A stretch of DNA of 64,000 bases from Rhodoblastus acidophilus (GTDB taxonomy: Bacteria; Pseudomonadota; Alphaproteobacteria; Rhizobiales; Beijerinckiaceae): the NCBI RefSeq assembly GCF_009720655.1, contig NZ_WNKS01000004.1, positions 186,001-250,000 of the forward strand. The letters are read 5' to 3'. Positions within the stretch are counted from its first letter, which is position 1; every line of letters starts with the position of its first letter. The position numbers and the translations under genes were made by a program. The notes beneath the pieces were generated by a model, which saw nothing but the letters and a program-made list of their open reading frames with translations, was not told where the DNA came from and did no database searches. This document shows positions 8,611 to 17,178 of the stretch, piece after piece.

Positions 8611-9294
8611 TTAGGCGGCGACGAGACTCGCGAACAGGCCGCGCCCATCAATTCCGCCGACCAGCGGATCGATCAGGTTCTCGGGATGGGGCATCATGCC
8701 GAGCACATTGAGCTTCTCGGAATAGATCCCGGCGATGTCGTTGGTCGAGCCATTGGGGTTGGCCTCTCCGCCGACTTGCGCCTGCGCGTTGCAGTAGCGA
8801 AAAGCGACGCGGCCCTGGTCTTCCAGTTCGCGGATCGTTTCCTCATGCGCCTCGTAATTGCCCTCGCCATGGGCGATGGCGACATCGATGGCCTGATGCT
8901 TTTTGTAAACGCGGGTAAAAACCGTGTCGTTGCGCTCGACGCGCAAAAACTGGCGCTTGCAGACGAAGCGCAGGTCGCGGTTGCGCATCAGCACGCCCGG
9001 CAGAAGGCCGCTTTCGCAGAGGATTTGAAAGCCGTTGCAAATGCCCAGCACATAGCCGCCGCGCGCGGCATGGGCGCGCACGGCGTCCATGATTTTCGCG
9101 CGACCGGCGATGGCGCCGCAGCGCAGATAGTCGCCGTAGGAAAAACCGCCGGGCAGAACGACAAGATCGGTCCTGTCAGGCAGGGCATGATCGTCGTGCC
9201 AGACGATCTGTGTGTCGGCGCCCGCCTGCCGGAGGGCGCGCGCGGCGTCGCCCTCGCGGTTGGAGCCGGGAAAAAGCACGATCGCGGCCTTCAT
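8611..9294 (-). CDS. purQ: phosphoribosylformylglycinamidine synthase subunit PurQ
   Basis: A 227-residue class I glutamine amidotransferase that feeds ammonia to the small-type PurL in the fourth step of purine synthesis. It begins [18 protein letters not shown]. The nucleophile Cys is in [18 protein letters not shown] (about residue 84), and the catalytic His/Glu region is AIAHGEGNY and [12 protein letters not shown] near the C-terminus. The ATG at 9294 was chosen because the ORF upstream overlaps purS and does not match the family. It follows purS by 16 bases. The synthetase subunit purL is not in this window. Confidence 0.96.
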   Translation of the reverse strand: MKAAIVLFPGSNREGDAARALRQAGADTQIVWHDDHALPDRTDLVVLPGGFSYGDYLRCGAIAGRAKIMDAVRAHAARGGYVLGICNGFQILCESGLLPGVLMRNRDLRFVCKRQFLRVERNDTVFTRVYKKHQAIDVAIAHGEGNYEAHEETIRELEDQGRVAFRYCNAQAQVGGEANPNGSTNDIAGIYSEKLNVLGMMPHPENLIDPLVGGIDGRGLFASLVAA

Positions 9295-9310
9295 CGCTCG
9301 GTCCCAAAAT

Positions 9311-9550
9311 TTAGAGGATGTCGACGCGGTAGTTTTCGACGACGGTGTTCGCCAAAAGCTTTTCGCTGGCGGCGGCCAGCGCCGCCTTGGCGGCCTCGGC
9401 GTCGTCGCCTTCGACCTCGATGTCGAACACTTTTCCCTGGCGCACAGAGGCGATGCCATCGATGCCCAGGGAGTGCAGCGCGCCTTCGATCGCCTTGCCC
9501 TGCGGGTCGAGCACGCCGGTCTTCAGGGTGACGGTCACACGGGCTTTCAT
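9311..9550 (-). CDS. purS: phosphoribosylformylglycinamidine synthase subunit PurS
   Basis: A 79-residue protein, the normal size for PurS, starting MKARVTVTLKTGVLDPQGKA and ending ANTVVENYRVDIL. PurS is the small structural subunit that bridges PurQ and PurL. It starts 7 bases after the purC stop and is followed closely by purQ, giving a compact purC-purS-purQ operon. Confidence 0.95.
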   Translation of the reverse strand: MKARVTVTLKTGVLDPQGKAIEGALHSLGIDGIASVRQGKVFDIEVEGDDAEAAKAALAAASEKLLANTVVENYRVDIL

Positions 9551-9557
9551 TTGATCC

Positions 9558-10322
9558 TCACTGCACCAGTTTCGGACCGGTCGCGACCGGCTTCTCGTTT
9601 TCCTGCATGATGCCGAGGCGGCGAGCCACTTCGGCATAAGCCTCGACCAGACCGCCCATGTCGCGGCGGAACCGGTCCTTGTCGAGCTTGTCGTTCGACT
9701 TGATGTCCCAGAGGCGGCAGGAGTCGGGAGAAATCTCGTCGGCGACGACGATGCGCATCATGTCGCCTTCCCAGAGCCGGCCGCATTCCATCTTGAAGTC
9801 GACGAGGCGGATGCCGACGCCGAGGAACAGGCCAGTCAAGAAATCGTTGACACGGATGGCCAGCGCCATGATGTCGTCGATTTCCTGCGGGGTCGCCCAG
9901 CCAAAGGCGGTGATGTGCTCTTCCGACACCATGGGGTCGTTGAGCGCGTCATTCTTGTAGTAGAATTCGATGATCGAGCGCGGCAGCTGCGATCCCTCTT
10001 CGATGCCGAGCCGGGCGGAGAGCGAGCCAGCCGCGACATTGCGCACCACGACCTCGAGCGGCACGATTTCGACTTCGCGGATCAGCTGCTCGCGCATGTT
10101 GAGCCGGCGAATGAAATGCGTGGGCACGCCGATGTCGTTCAGGTTCTGGAAGATATATTCCGAGATCCGGTTGTTGAGCACGCCCTTGCCGTCGATCACT
10201 TCATGTTTCTTGGCATTGAAGGCGGTGGCGTCGTCCTTGAAATGCTGAACGAGGGTGCCGGGCTCCGGGCCTTCGTAAAGCACCTTGGCCTTGCCTTCGT
10301 ATATGCGACGGCGGCGGTTCAT
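9558..10322 (-). CDS. purC: phosphoribosylaminoimidazole-succinocarboxamide synthase (SAICAR synthetase)
   Basis: A 254-residue enzyme that ligates aspartate to CAIR using ATP. It starts [20 protein letters not shown] with the family's EGKAK loop. Other signatures are [15 protein letters not shown]-like [16 protein letters not shown] and [10 protein letters not shown] with [12 protein letters not shown]. The start is ATG at 10322; no strong Shine-Dalgarno sequence is visible. It is the first gene of the pur operon and diverges from DUF1476 across a 297-base gap that must hold promoters for both. Confidence 0.96.
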   Translation of the reverse strand: MNRRRRIYEGKAKVLYEGPEPGTLVQHFKDDATAFNAKKHEVIDGKGVLNNRISEYIFQNLNDIGVPTHFIRRLNMREQLIREVEIVPLEVVVRNVAAGSLSARLGIEEGSQLPRSIIEFYYKNDALNDPMVSEEHITAFGWATPQEIDDIMALAIRVNDFLTGLFLGVGIRLVDFKMECGRLWEGDMMRIVVADEISPDSCRLWDIKSNDKLDKDRFRRDMGGLVEAYAEVARRLGIMQENEKPVATGPKLVQ

Positions 10323-10619
10323 GTGGTCAACCGATCACTTCGAGAAATCCAGGGAGGAACGCGCGCCTCCCGCGACAATGCGTCTGGCTCTCCGGAGCGC
10401 GCTGGTGCGGAATGGCTCAAGCGCGCGCTCACGGACCCCGAGACGCGTTTCGTACGGTTCCTAGCCCGTTCTGGGTCGCAGCACAACCGGATTCATCAAT
10501 GGAACATACCTGGAGCTTGCGCGGTTCACGGCATGTTGGACGGAAGCGCTACTGGCCTAGCGGACGTCAAGTCGATATATAGAGGCGAAATCCAGCCTTG
10601 AAAATGGAAGGGAAAATTC
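10323..10619. promoter_or_regulatory. divergent intergenic region, purC / DUF1476
   Basis: A 297-base gap between two divergent start codons. I see an AT-rich GATATATAGA about 40 bases before the DUF1476 start that could be part of a -10 region, but no convincing -35 at the right spacing. No tRNA or small-RNA fold was recognised. Confidence 0.35.
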
Positions 10620-10940
10620 ATGTCCACGTTCGACAAGCGCGAAGACGCCTACGAGAACAAGTTCGCGCATGACGAAGAGCTTCAGTTCAAGGCTTTCGCG
10701 AAGGCTTACAAGCTGCTGGGCCTTTGGGCGGCGGAGAAGCTGGGCAAGAGCGGCGCGGCGGCGGAAGATTACGCCAAGGGGCTCGTCGCCGAGGGCGTGG
10801 TGAAGCATGACTCGAAGGCGATCATCGCGCAAATCCTCAAGGATTTCGTCGGCGCCGGCGTGGAGCAGTCGGAACACCAGATCACGCGCCATTTCGAGGA
10901 GTTCCACGCTCTGGCGCTCAACGAAATCAAGAACGGCTAA
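10620..10940 (+). CDS. DUF1476 protein, alphaproteobacterial F1-ATPase inhibitor zeta subunit
   Basis: A 106-residue soluble protein starting MSTFDKREDAYENKFAHDEE. The charged N-terminal segment, then RNKLLGLWAA-like YKLLGLWAAEKLG and a helical remainder match the DUF1476 family. In Paracoccus and related bacteria this protein is the zeta subunit that blocks ATP hydrolysis by F1, with its N-terminus as the inhibitory part. That function is known for the family and inferred here. It is not in the atp operon, which lies 27 kb away in this window. GGAAGGG provides a good ribosome-binding site. Confidence 0.9.
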   Translation: MSTFDKREDAYENKFAHDEELQFKAFAKAYKLLGLWAAEKLGKSGAAAEDYAKGLVAEGVVKHDSKAIIAQILKDFVGAGVEQSEHQITRHFEEFHALALNEIKNG

Positions 10941-10989
10941 GGCTGCGCCGGCTAAGGTTTTCTTGAACACTTCCGAATAAAACAGGAGC

Positions 10990-11943
10990 ATGTCGAAGCC
11001 GTTCGCCGCCCTCGCCTTTCCCCATGCCGACGCCGAACTGGCTGGCCTGGCGGGCGCGTGGCTTGGGCGGCTTTCCGGCGAGCGGCGGGTGTCGCCGCTC
11101 ACGCTCGACGCCTACGCCCGGGACCTCAGACAATTTCTCGCCTTTGCCGCGCAACGGCGCGGAGAGACTGTCACGCTCGCCGCCCTGTCGGCGCTGAAAC
11201 CGGCCGATATCAGGGCCTTCATGGCGCAGCGGCGCGAGCAGGGGGTCACGTCGCGCTCGCTGATGCGGCAACTCGCCGGCTTGCGATCCTTCGCGCGCCA
11301 TCTGGGCCGCGAGGACATCGCGACCGTCGACGTCTTCTCAAAAGCTCGCTCGCCCAAACTGGCGCGGGTCTTGCCAAAAGCTCTGCCGGTGGACAAGGCG
11401 CGCGAACTCGCGTCGGGCGAAGCGGATGAGGCGCGGCCGGCCTGGATCGTCGCCCGCGACGCCGCCGTGCTCGCGCTGCTCTATGGCGCAGGCCTGCGCA
11501 TTTCCGAGGCGCTTTCGATCCGCCGTCAAGACGCGCCGGTCGGCTCCGTCGACGCGCTCACCATCAAGGGCAAGGGGGGCAAGACGCGCGCCACGCCCGT
11601 GATCCAGCCGGTCCGCACGGCGGTCGAAACTTATTTGAACCTCTGCCCGCACCCGCTCGCGCCCGATGGCCCCCTGTTCGTGGGCGCGCGAGGTGGGCCT
11701 CTGTCTCCGCGCATCATCCAGTTGACGGTCGAGAGGCTGCGCGGCGCGCTTGGCCTTCCTGATTCGGCGACCCCCCACGCGCTCCGCCATTCCTTCGCCA
11801 CCCATCTGCTCGGGCGCGGCGGCGACCTGCGTTCGATCCAGGAGCTTTTGGGGCACGCCAGCCTGTCCACCACGCAAATTTATACCGCCATCGACAAGGC
11901 GCGCCTGCTGGACGCCTATAAATCCGCCCACCCCCGCGCTTAG
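10990..11943 (+). CDS. xerC: tyrosine recombinase XerC
   Basis: A 317-residue site-specific recombinase that with XerD resolves chromosome dimers at dif. The N-terminal SAM-like core-binding domain spans about 20-110, and the catalytic domain follows. The catalytic set is visible: Arg in YGAGLRISEAL (about 169), Lys in IKGKGGKTR, HALRHSF (about 263), LGHAS (about 287) and Tyr in TTQIYTAIDK (about 297). It is a chromosomal Xer protein rather than an integron or phage integrase, because no att-like sites or mobile genes are nearby. It lies 49 bases after DUF1476 on the same strand. Confidence 0.94.
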   Translation: MSKPFAALAFPHADAELAGLAGAWLGRLSGERRVSPLTLDAYARDLRQFLAFAAQRRGETVTLAALSALKPADIRAFMAQRREQGVTSRSLMRQLAGLRSFARHLGREDIATVDVFSKARSPKLARVLPKALPVDKARELASGEADEARPAWIVARDAAVLALLYGAGLRISEALSIRRQDAPVGSVDALTIKGKGGKTRATPVIQPVRTAVETYLNLCPHPLAPDGPLFVGARGGPLSPRIIQLTVERLRGALGLPDSATPHALRHSFATHLLGRGGDLRSIQELLGHASLSTTQIYTAIDKARLLDAYKSAHPRA

Positions 11944-11945
11944 CC

Positions 11946-11964
11946 GTCATTGCTTCGCAATGAC
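11946..11964. other. short perfect inverted repeat between convergent xerC and ClC genes
   Basis: GTCATTGC and GCAATGAC pair perfectly around a TTC loop, directly after the xerC stop and touching the ClC stop codon. There is no T-run on either side. It may act as a weak bidirectional terminator or be the remnant of a dispersed repeat. Confidence 0.4.
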
Positions 11965-13751
11965 TAGATCCCCATGGCGTTGCGCGCGGCGGCGTCGGCC
12001 TTTTCCGCATAGCGCCGCGCCAAAAAGGTTTCGGTGACGGTTCCGACGGGTTCTCCGGTCTCGGGGGCGACGACCACGAGCAGATCGGCCTCCGCATTGT
12101 CGAACAGGGTCATCGCCGTCTTGGCGTTCATGTCCGGCGAGAGCACGATATCGGTGTGACGCGCGAGGTTTTTCGCCCAGCCCTCGCGGTCGCGGGAGTA
12201 GGCGTGCGCTTCCGCCGCGTTGACGAGGCCGGCATAGCGGCCGTCGCGATCGACCAGCGCGACAAATTGCTCGCCGCCGGGCGGAAAAAGCTCGCAGAAG
12301 GCGTCGAGGTCGATCCAGTCGGGCGCGGTGGGCGGCGCCGACCGCATCAGTTTTCCGATTTTCAGCTCCTCGATCCAGCCGATATCGTTTGCGCTGCGGA
12401 TGCTCTCGCCGCGCAAATGCAGCCGCCAGGTCGAGAAGGAATAGCCGAAGGTGGCGCGCGCGATCAGATTGGCGGCAATGGTTGCGGCGATGATGGCGCT
12501 GGCGGCGGAAAAATCCGAAACGCCTTCGAGCACGAGGAACGCGAGGGTCAAGGGGCCGCCGACGATCACCGCCCCGAGCGTCGCCATGCCGGCGAGGATG
12601 CACAAAGTGGGGTCGGGCGCGAGCGCTGGCCACAGTTCCGCCAGGGCGAGCGCGTAAATCTTTCCCAGCAGCGCGCCCATCAGCAGGGAGGCGAAGAACA
12701 GGCCACCGCGAAAGCCGCTCGCCAGCGACGCCAGGCAGGCGACGAGCTTCATGCCCAGGAAAGCCAGGAGGATGGCGGCGGGAAAATTCGTCGCCACGTC
12801 CAGGGCGAGCGCGCCGTGGCCGGCGCCGAGAACTTGCGGAGTGAAGATCGCCAGCGACGCGACGATCACCGCGCCGATGACCGGCCGGAACAAGGGCGGG
12901 AGCTTTGTGGCTTCGAGCGCCTTTTCGCCAAGGCCAGCGGCCCGCATCGCCAAAATGCCCAGCGCCGAGGTCAGCGCCGCCAGTCCGATCAGCGCGACAT
13001 ACGAACTCCAGGTCAGGGCCTGGAGCGCAGGCGCCTCGATCTGGTACGGCGCGGTGGCGATCAGCTTTGTCGTGAGCGTTCCCGCAATGGCGGCGGTGAA
13101 AATCGGCGCCGCGCCGGAAATGGAATAGGCGCCGAGCACGACCTCGAAAGCGTAGAACGCGCCCGTCAGGGGCGCGTTGAACGCGCCGGCTATGGCCGCG
13201 CCCGCGCCGGCGCCGACCAGCAGGCGCAGGTCATTGCGCCGCAGTCGCAATTTCTGCCCAAGCGCCGAGCCAAAGGCCGCGCCGATTTGGGCATAGCCGG
13301 CCTCCAGCCCGACAGAGGCGCCGGCGGAATTGGAAATGAGGGTTTGCAGGGAGACGACAACGCTGTCGCGAAACGACATGCGGCCGCCGCGCAGGGCGTT
13401 GGCCTCCACGGGATCGACGGCGGCGCGGATTTTTTTCTTGCGGCGTCGCGCCTCCATGGCGCCGAGGATCAAGCCGGCGACGATCAGCGACGAAAACGCC
13501 GCCCAAGGCGACACTTTGGCGGCGGCGCTGAGGCGCACGTCGAAGGGCAGATTGTAGATTTTTTCATGAAAGAAGATCGCCGTCTCAGTCATCGCGGTGA
13601 CGCAGAGCGCGGCGAGACAGCCGATCAGCGCGGCGACCGCGACCAGCGCGAATTCATTGGCGCGCAGCGACGAGCGCAAGCGCCCGAGCATCCGCGCGAG
13701 CGCCGGAAGCCTTGGGGCGTCAGCGGATTCGGTGGATTCAGGCGACGACAC
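11964..13751 (-). CDS. ClC-family anion channel/antiporter with C-terminal CBS domains
   Basis: A 595-residue integral membrane protein with ten or more hydrophobic segments between about residues 35 and 440. The gating-glutamate region is recognisable as GASVGLEAGYAQIGAAFGS (about 140-158), equivalent to GREGP in Escherichia coli ClcA, so the key Glu is kept. The upstream selectivity motif GSGIP is not seen; PVEANALRGGRMS occupies that place. A GGLFFASLLMGALLG segment matches the second conserved loop. The last 150 residues carry a CBS pair (FVALVDRDGRYAGLV; DLLVVVAPETGEPVGTV) that usually binds nucleotides. The start is GTG at 13751; Met at 13691 is an alternative. Which anion is moved is unknown. 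Confidence 0.88.
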   Translation of the reverse strand: MSSPESTESADAPRLPALARMLGRLRSSLRANEFALVAVAALIGCLAALCVTAMTETAIFFHEKIYNLPFDVRLSAAAKVSPWAAFSSLIVAGLILGAMEARRRKKKIRAAVDPVEANALRGGRMSFRDSVVVSLQTLISNSAGASVGLEAGYAQIGAAFGSALGQKLRLRRNDLRLLVGAGAGAAIAGAFNAPLTGAFYAFEVVLGAYSISGAAPIFTAAIAGTLTTKLIATAPYQIEAPALQALTWSSYVALIGLAALTSALGILAMRAAGLGEKALEATKLPPLFRPVIGAVIVASLAIFTPQVLGAGHGALALDVATNFPAAILLAFLGMKLVACLASLASGFRGGLFFASLLMGALLGKIYALALAELWPALAPDPTLCILAGMATLGAVIVGGPLTLAFLVLEGVSDFSAASAIIAATIAANLIARATFGYSFSTWRLHLRGESIRSANDIGWIEELKIGKLMRSAPPTAPDWIDLDAFCELFPPGGEQFVALVDRDGRYAGLVNAAEAHAYSRDREGWAKNLARHTDIVLSPDMNAKTAMTLFDNAEADLLVVVAPETGEPVGTVTETFLARRYAEKADAAARNAMGI

Positions 13752-13792
13752 ATCCGCAAAATGGACCGTCGGCGCTTCGGGAGCAAATTCTT

Positions 13793-14347
13793 TTACCCGT
13801 TGCGCTCGGCGATCCAGCGTTTGCTGCGGGCGCGCAGCCGCGCGACCATCGACGAGCCCCGGGCGCCGCGCAAAGCGCGGAGGCGGACACGCAAAAATTC
13901 CGTGCGCCGGCGCAGTTCGGCGCGATAGGGCTCGATCATGTCATGGGCGATGGCGCGCCAGCGGATCAGCGTGGTGTAGAGTTTTTCGAAACCGGAAATT
14001 TGCAGGAGTTTTGGACGGCACAGATCGAACAGATAGGCGCCCGCAGCAAAACCAACGAGTTTCGCGGCCAGAAAACAGCTCAGGCCCAGCACGAGTTGAT
14101 GATGGGCGATGAAAAACAGCGCCGCCAGCTTGAGCGGCAGCAGCGGCAGGATCGGAAGCACGAAGATCGGAAGGCTGCCCCAGGGCGAAAGGTTTTTGAC
14201 AAAGCCTTCGAAGGATGCGCGCGCTTCCTTGATCGGCAGCACGGCCACCAGCGACGCGAGCGCCGCGCCCAGAACATCCCAGAGCCAGGCTTCGAAAAGG
14301 AACAAGCCGGCGAGCGCCAGCCACAAGAATTTTTTCAGTTCGCGCAT
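13793..14347 (-). CDS. conserved-type hypothetical membrane protein
   Basis: A 184-residue protein starting MRELKKFLWLALAGLFLFEA. It has an N-terminal hydrophobic segment (about 6-38), a second long one around 55-85 (IFVLPILPLLPLKLAALFF) and a third near 90-110, followed by a strongly basic tail with many Arg (RRRTEFLRVRLRALRG). GGGGA precedes the start. It sits 41 bases upstream of the ClC gene on the same strand, so the two are probably cotranscribed. I do not recognise a characterised function; the layout is that of an inner-membrane protein with a cytoplasmic basic tail. Confidence 0.7.
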   Translation of the reverse strand: MRELKKFLWLALAGLFLFEAWLWDVLGAALASLVAVLPIKEARASFEGFVKNLSPWGSLPIFVLPILPLLPLKLAALFFIAHHQLVLGLSCFLAAKLVGFAAGAYLFDLCRPKLLQISGFEKLYTTLIRWRAIAHDMIEPYRAELRRRTEFLRVRLRALRGARGSSMVARLRARSKRWIAERNG

Positions 14348-14391
14348 GGCGGTCCCCGTGTCGTCAAAGACAGTGTCGCAGAAATATGGCT

Positions 14392-14421
14392 AAAAAAAAG
14401 GCCCGGACACGCCGGGCCTTT
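14392..14421 (-). terminator. intrinsic terminator after lpdA
   Basis: On the minus strand the sequence forms a 9-10 bp stem AAGGCCCGG / CCGGGCCTT with a 5-base loop, followed by a run of eight T. It lies 19 bases past the lpdA stop and ends the mdh-suc-lpd cluster. Confidence 0.92.
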
Positions 14422-14439
14422 CGCGACTTGTTTGCGGGA

Positions 14440-15837
14440 TTACATGTGAATGGCGCGCTTTTCCACCGCCATCGCCGCTTCCTTGATCGCTTCCGACATG
14501 GTGGGATGCGCATGGCAGGTGCGCGCGAGATCCTCGGAGGAGCCGCCGAATTCCATGAGCACGGCGGCTTCGGCGATCATTTCGCCGGCGCCGAAGCCAA
14601 GGATATGCACGCCCAGCACGCGGTCGGTCGTCGCGTCTGCCAAAACTTTGACAAAACCGTCGGTGTGGTTGGCGGCGCGGGCGCGGCCGTTGGCGGTGAA
14701 CGGGAATTTGCCGGATTTGTAGGCGACGCCCTTGGCCTTCAAATCTTCTTCGGTGGCGCCGACGCAGGCGATTTCGGGGCTGGTGTAGACCACGCCGGGA
14801 ATCACCTCGTAGTTCACGTGGCCGTGCTGGCCCGCCAGAATTTCCGCGACGGCGACGCCTTCGTCTTCGGCCTTGTGGGCGAGCATCGGGCCGCGCACCA
14901 CGTCGCCAATGGCGTAAATGCCGGGAACGTTGGTGGCGAAATGGCTGTCGATGACGATCTGGCCACGCTCCATGGCGACGCCCAGTGCTTCGAGGCCGAG
15001 GCCGTCCGTATAGGGACGGCGGCCGATGGCGACCAGCACGACATCGGCGTCGAGCACGGAGGCGTCGCCGCCAGCGGCCGGCTCCACCGTGACCTTGGCG
15101 GCCTTGCTGGTGGTCTCGACTTTCGAAACCTTGGAGCCGAGCTTGAATTTGATCCCCTGCTTTTCCAGCAGGCGCTGGAACTGCTTGCAGGTGTCGAGAT
15201 CGAGCCCGGGCAGGATGCGGTCTAAAAATTCGACCACTGTCACGTCCGCTCCGAGACGCCGCCAGACCGAGCCGAGTTCGAGGCCGATCACGCCGGCGCC
15301 GACGACGATCAGTTTGCCCGGCACTTTCGGCAGTTCGAGCGCGCCGGTGGAGGAGATCACGATCTTTTCGTCAATAGTGACGCCGGGAAGCTGGGCGACG
15401 TCCGAGCCGGTGGCGATGACGATGTTTTTCGTCTCCAGCACCTGCTTGGAGTCGTCCTCGGCGGTCACTTCCACTTTTCCGGCGGCCGGGATCGAGCCGG
15501 TCCCGGTGTAGCAATCGACCTTGTTCTTCTTGAGCAAGAAGGCGACGCCCTGGACGTTGGCGGCGACCGTGTCTTCCTTGTGCTTCATCATGGCGGGAAG
15601 GTCGAGTTTTGGTTTGCCGACGTTGACGCCGAGTTTTCCCAGGCCGTGCGCGACTTCCTCGAAAACCTCGGACGCGTGCAGCAGGGCTTTCGAGGGAATG
15701 CAGCCGATGTTCAGGCAGGTGCCGCCGTGGGTTTTTCGTTTCTCGACAATGGCGGTCTTGAGGCCCAGTTGCGCCGCGCGGATTGCGCAGACGTAGCCGC
15801 CGGGGCCGGAGCCGATGACGATGAGGTCGTAGGACAT
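14440..15837 (-). CDS. lpdA: dihydrolipoyl dehydrogenase (E3)
   Basis: A 465-residue flavoprotein that reoxidises the dihydrolipoyl arm of SucB using NAD. The FAD fold starts at once ([19 protein letters not shown]). The redox disulfide is GGTCLNIGC with C41 and C46. NAD binding is shown by [19 protein letters not shown], and HPTMSE near the C-terminus supplies the catalytic His444/Glu449 pair. It is the last gene of the TCA cluster, 59 bases after sucB, with a GGAG ribosome-binding site. Being next to odhB it most likely serves 2-oxoglutarate dehydrogenase, although E3 can be shared with other complexes. Confidence 0.97.
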   Translation of the reverse strand: MSYDLIVIGSGPGGYVCAIRAAQLGLKTAIVEKRKTHGGTCLNIGCIPSKALLHASEVFEEVAHGLGKLGVNVGKPKLDLPAMMKHKEDTVAANVQGVAFLLKKNKVDCYTGTGSIPAAGKVEVTAEDDSKQVLETKNIVIATGSDVAQLPGVTIDEKIVISSTGALELPKVPGKLIVVGAGVIGLELGSVWRRLGADVTVVEFLDRILPGLDLDTCKQFQRLLEKQGIKFKLGSKVSKVETTSKAAKVTVEPAAGGDASVLDADVVLVAIGRRPYTDGLGLEALGVAMERGQIVIDSHFATNVPGIYAIGDVVRGPMLAHKAEDEGVAVAEILAGQHGHVNYEVIPGVVYTSPEIACVGATEEDLKAKGVAYKSGKFPFTANGRARAANHTDGFVKVLADATTDRVLGVHILGFGAGEMIAEAAVLMEFGGSSEDLARTCHAHPTMSEAIKEAAMAVEKRAIHM

Positions 15838-15857
15838 GAAATTCTCCGCTTGGAGGC

Positions 15858-15896
15858 ATCACGCCCGGCCGGGCCGGGCATGGTGGGAAGGCGTGA

Positions 15897-15897
<1 letters not shown>
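15858..15897 (-). other. hairpin in sucB-lpdA gap
   Basis: An 8-bp outer stem (ATCACGCC / GGCGTGAT) encloses a second GCCCGG / CCGGGC stem, between the sucB stop and the lpdA ribosome-binding site. There is no T-run, so readthrough is expected; an mRNA stability or processing role is possible. Confidence 0.5.
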
Positions 15898-17111
<1,214 letters not shown>

Positions 17112-17178
17112 GTGCAACCTCATCCGCTCAGGGCGCGGGGCTCATAAGGAAAGGGGGGACGCCGCGTAGCGTCCCGAT

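Noticed and set aside
12156-13928. A 590-codon plus-strand ORF opposite the ClC gene
   Set aside because: Arg/Gly-rich translation without domains; the ClC reading has clear membrane segments and CBS domains.
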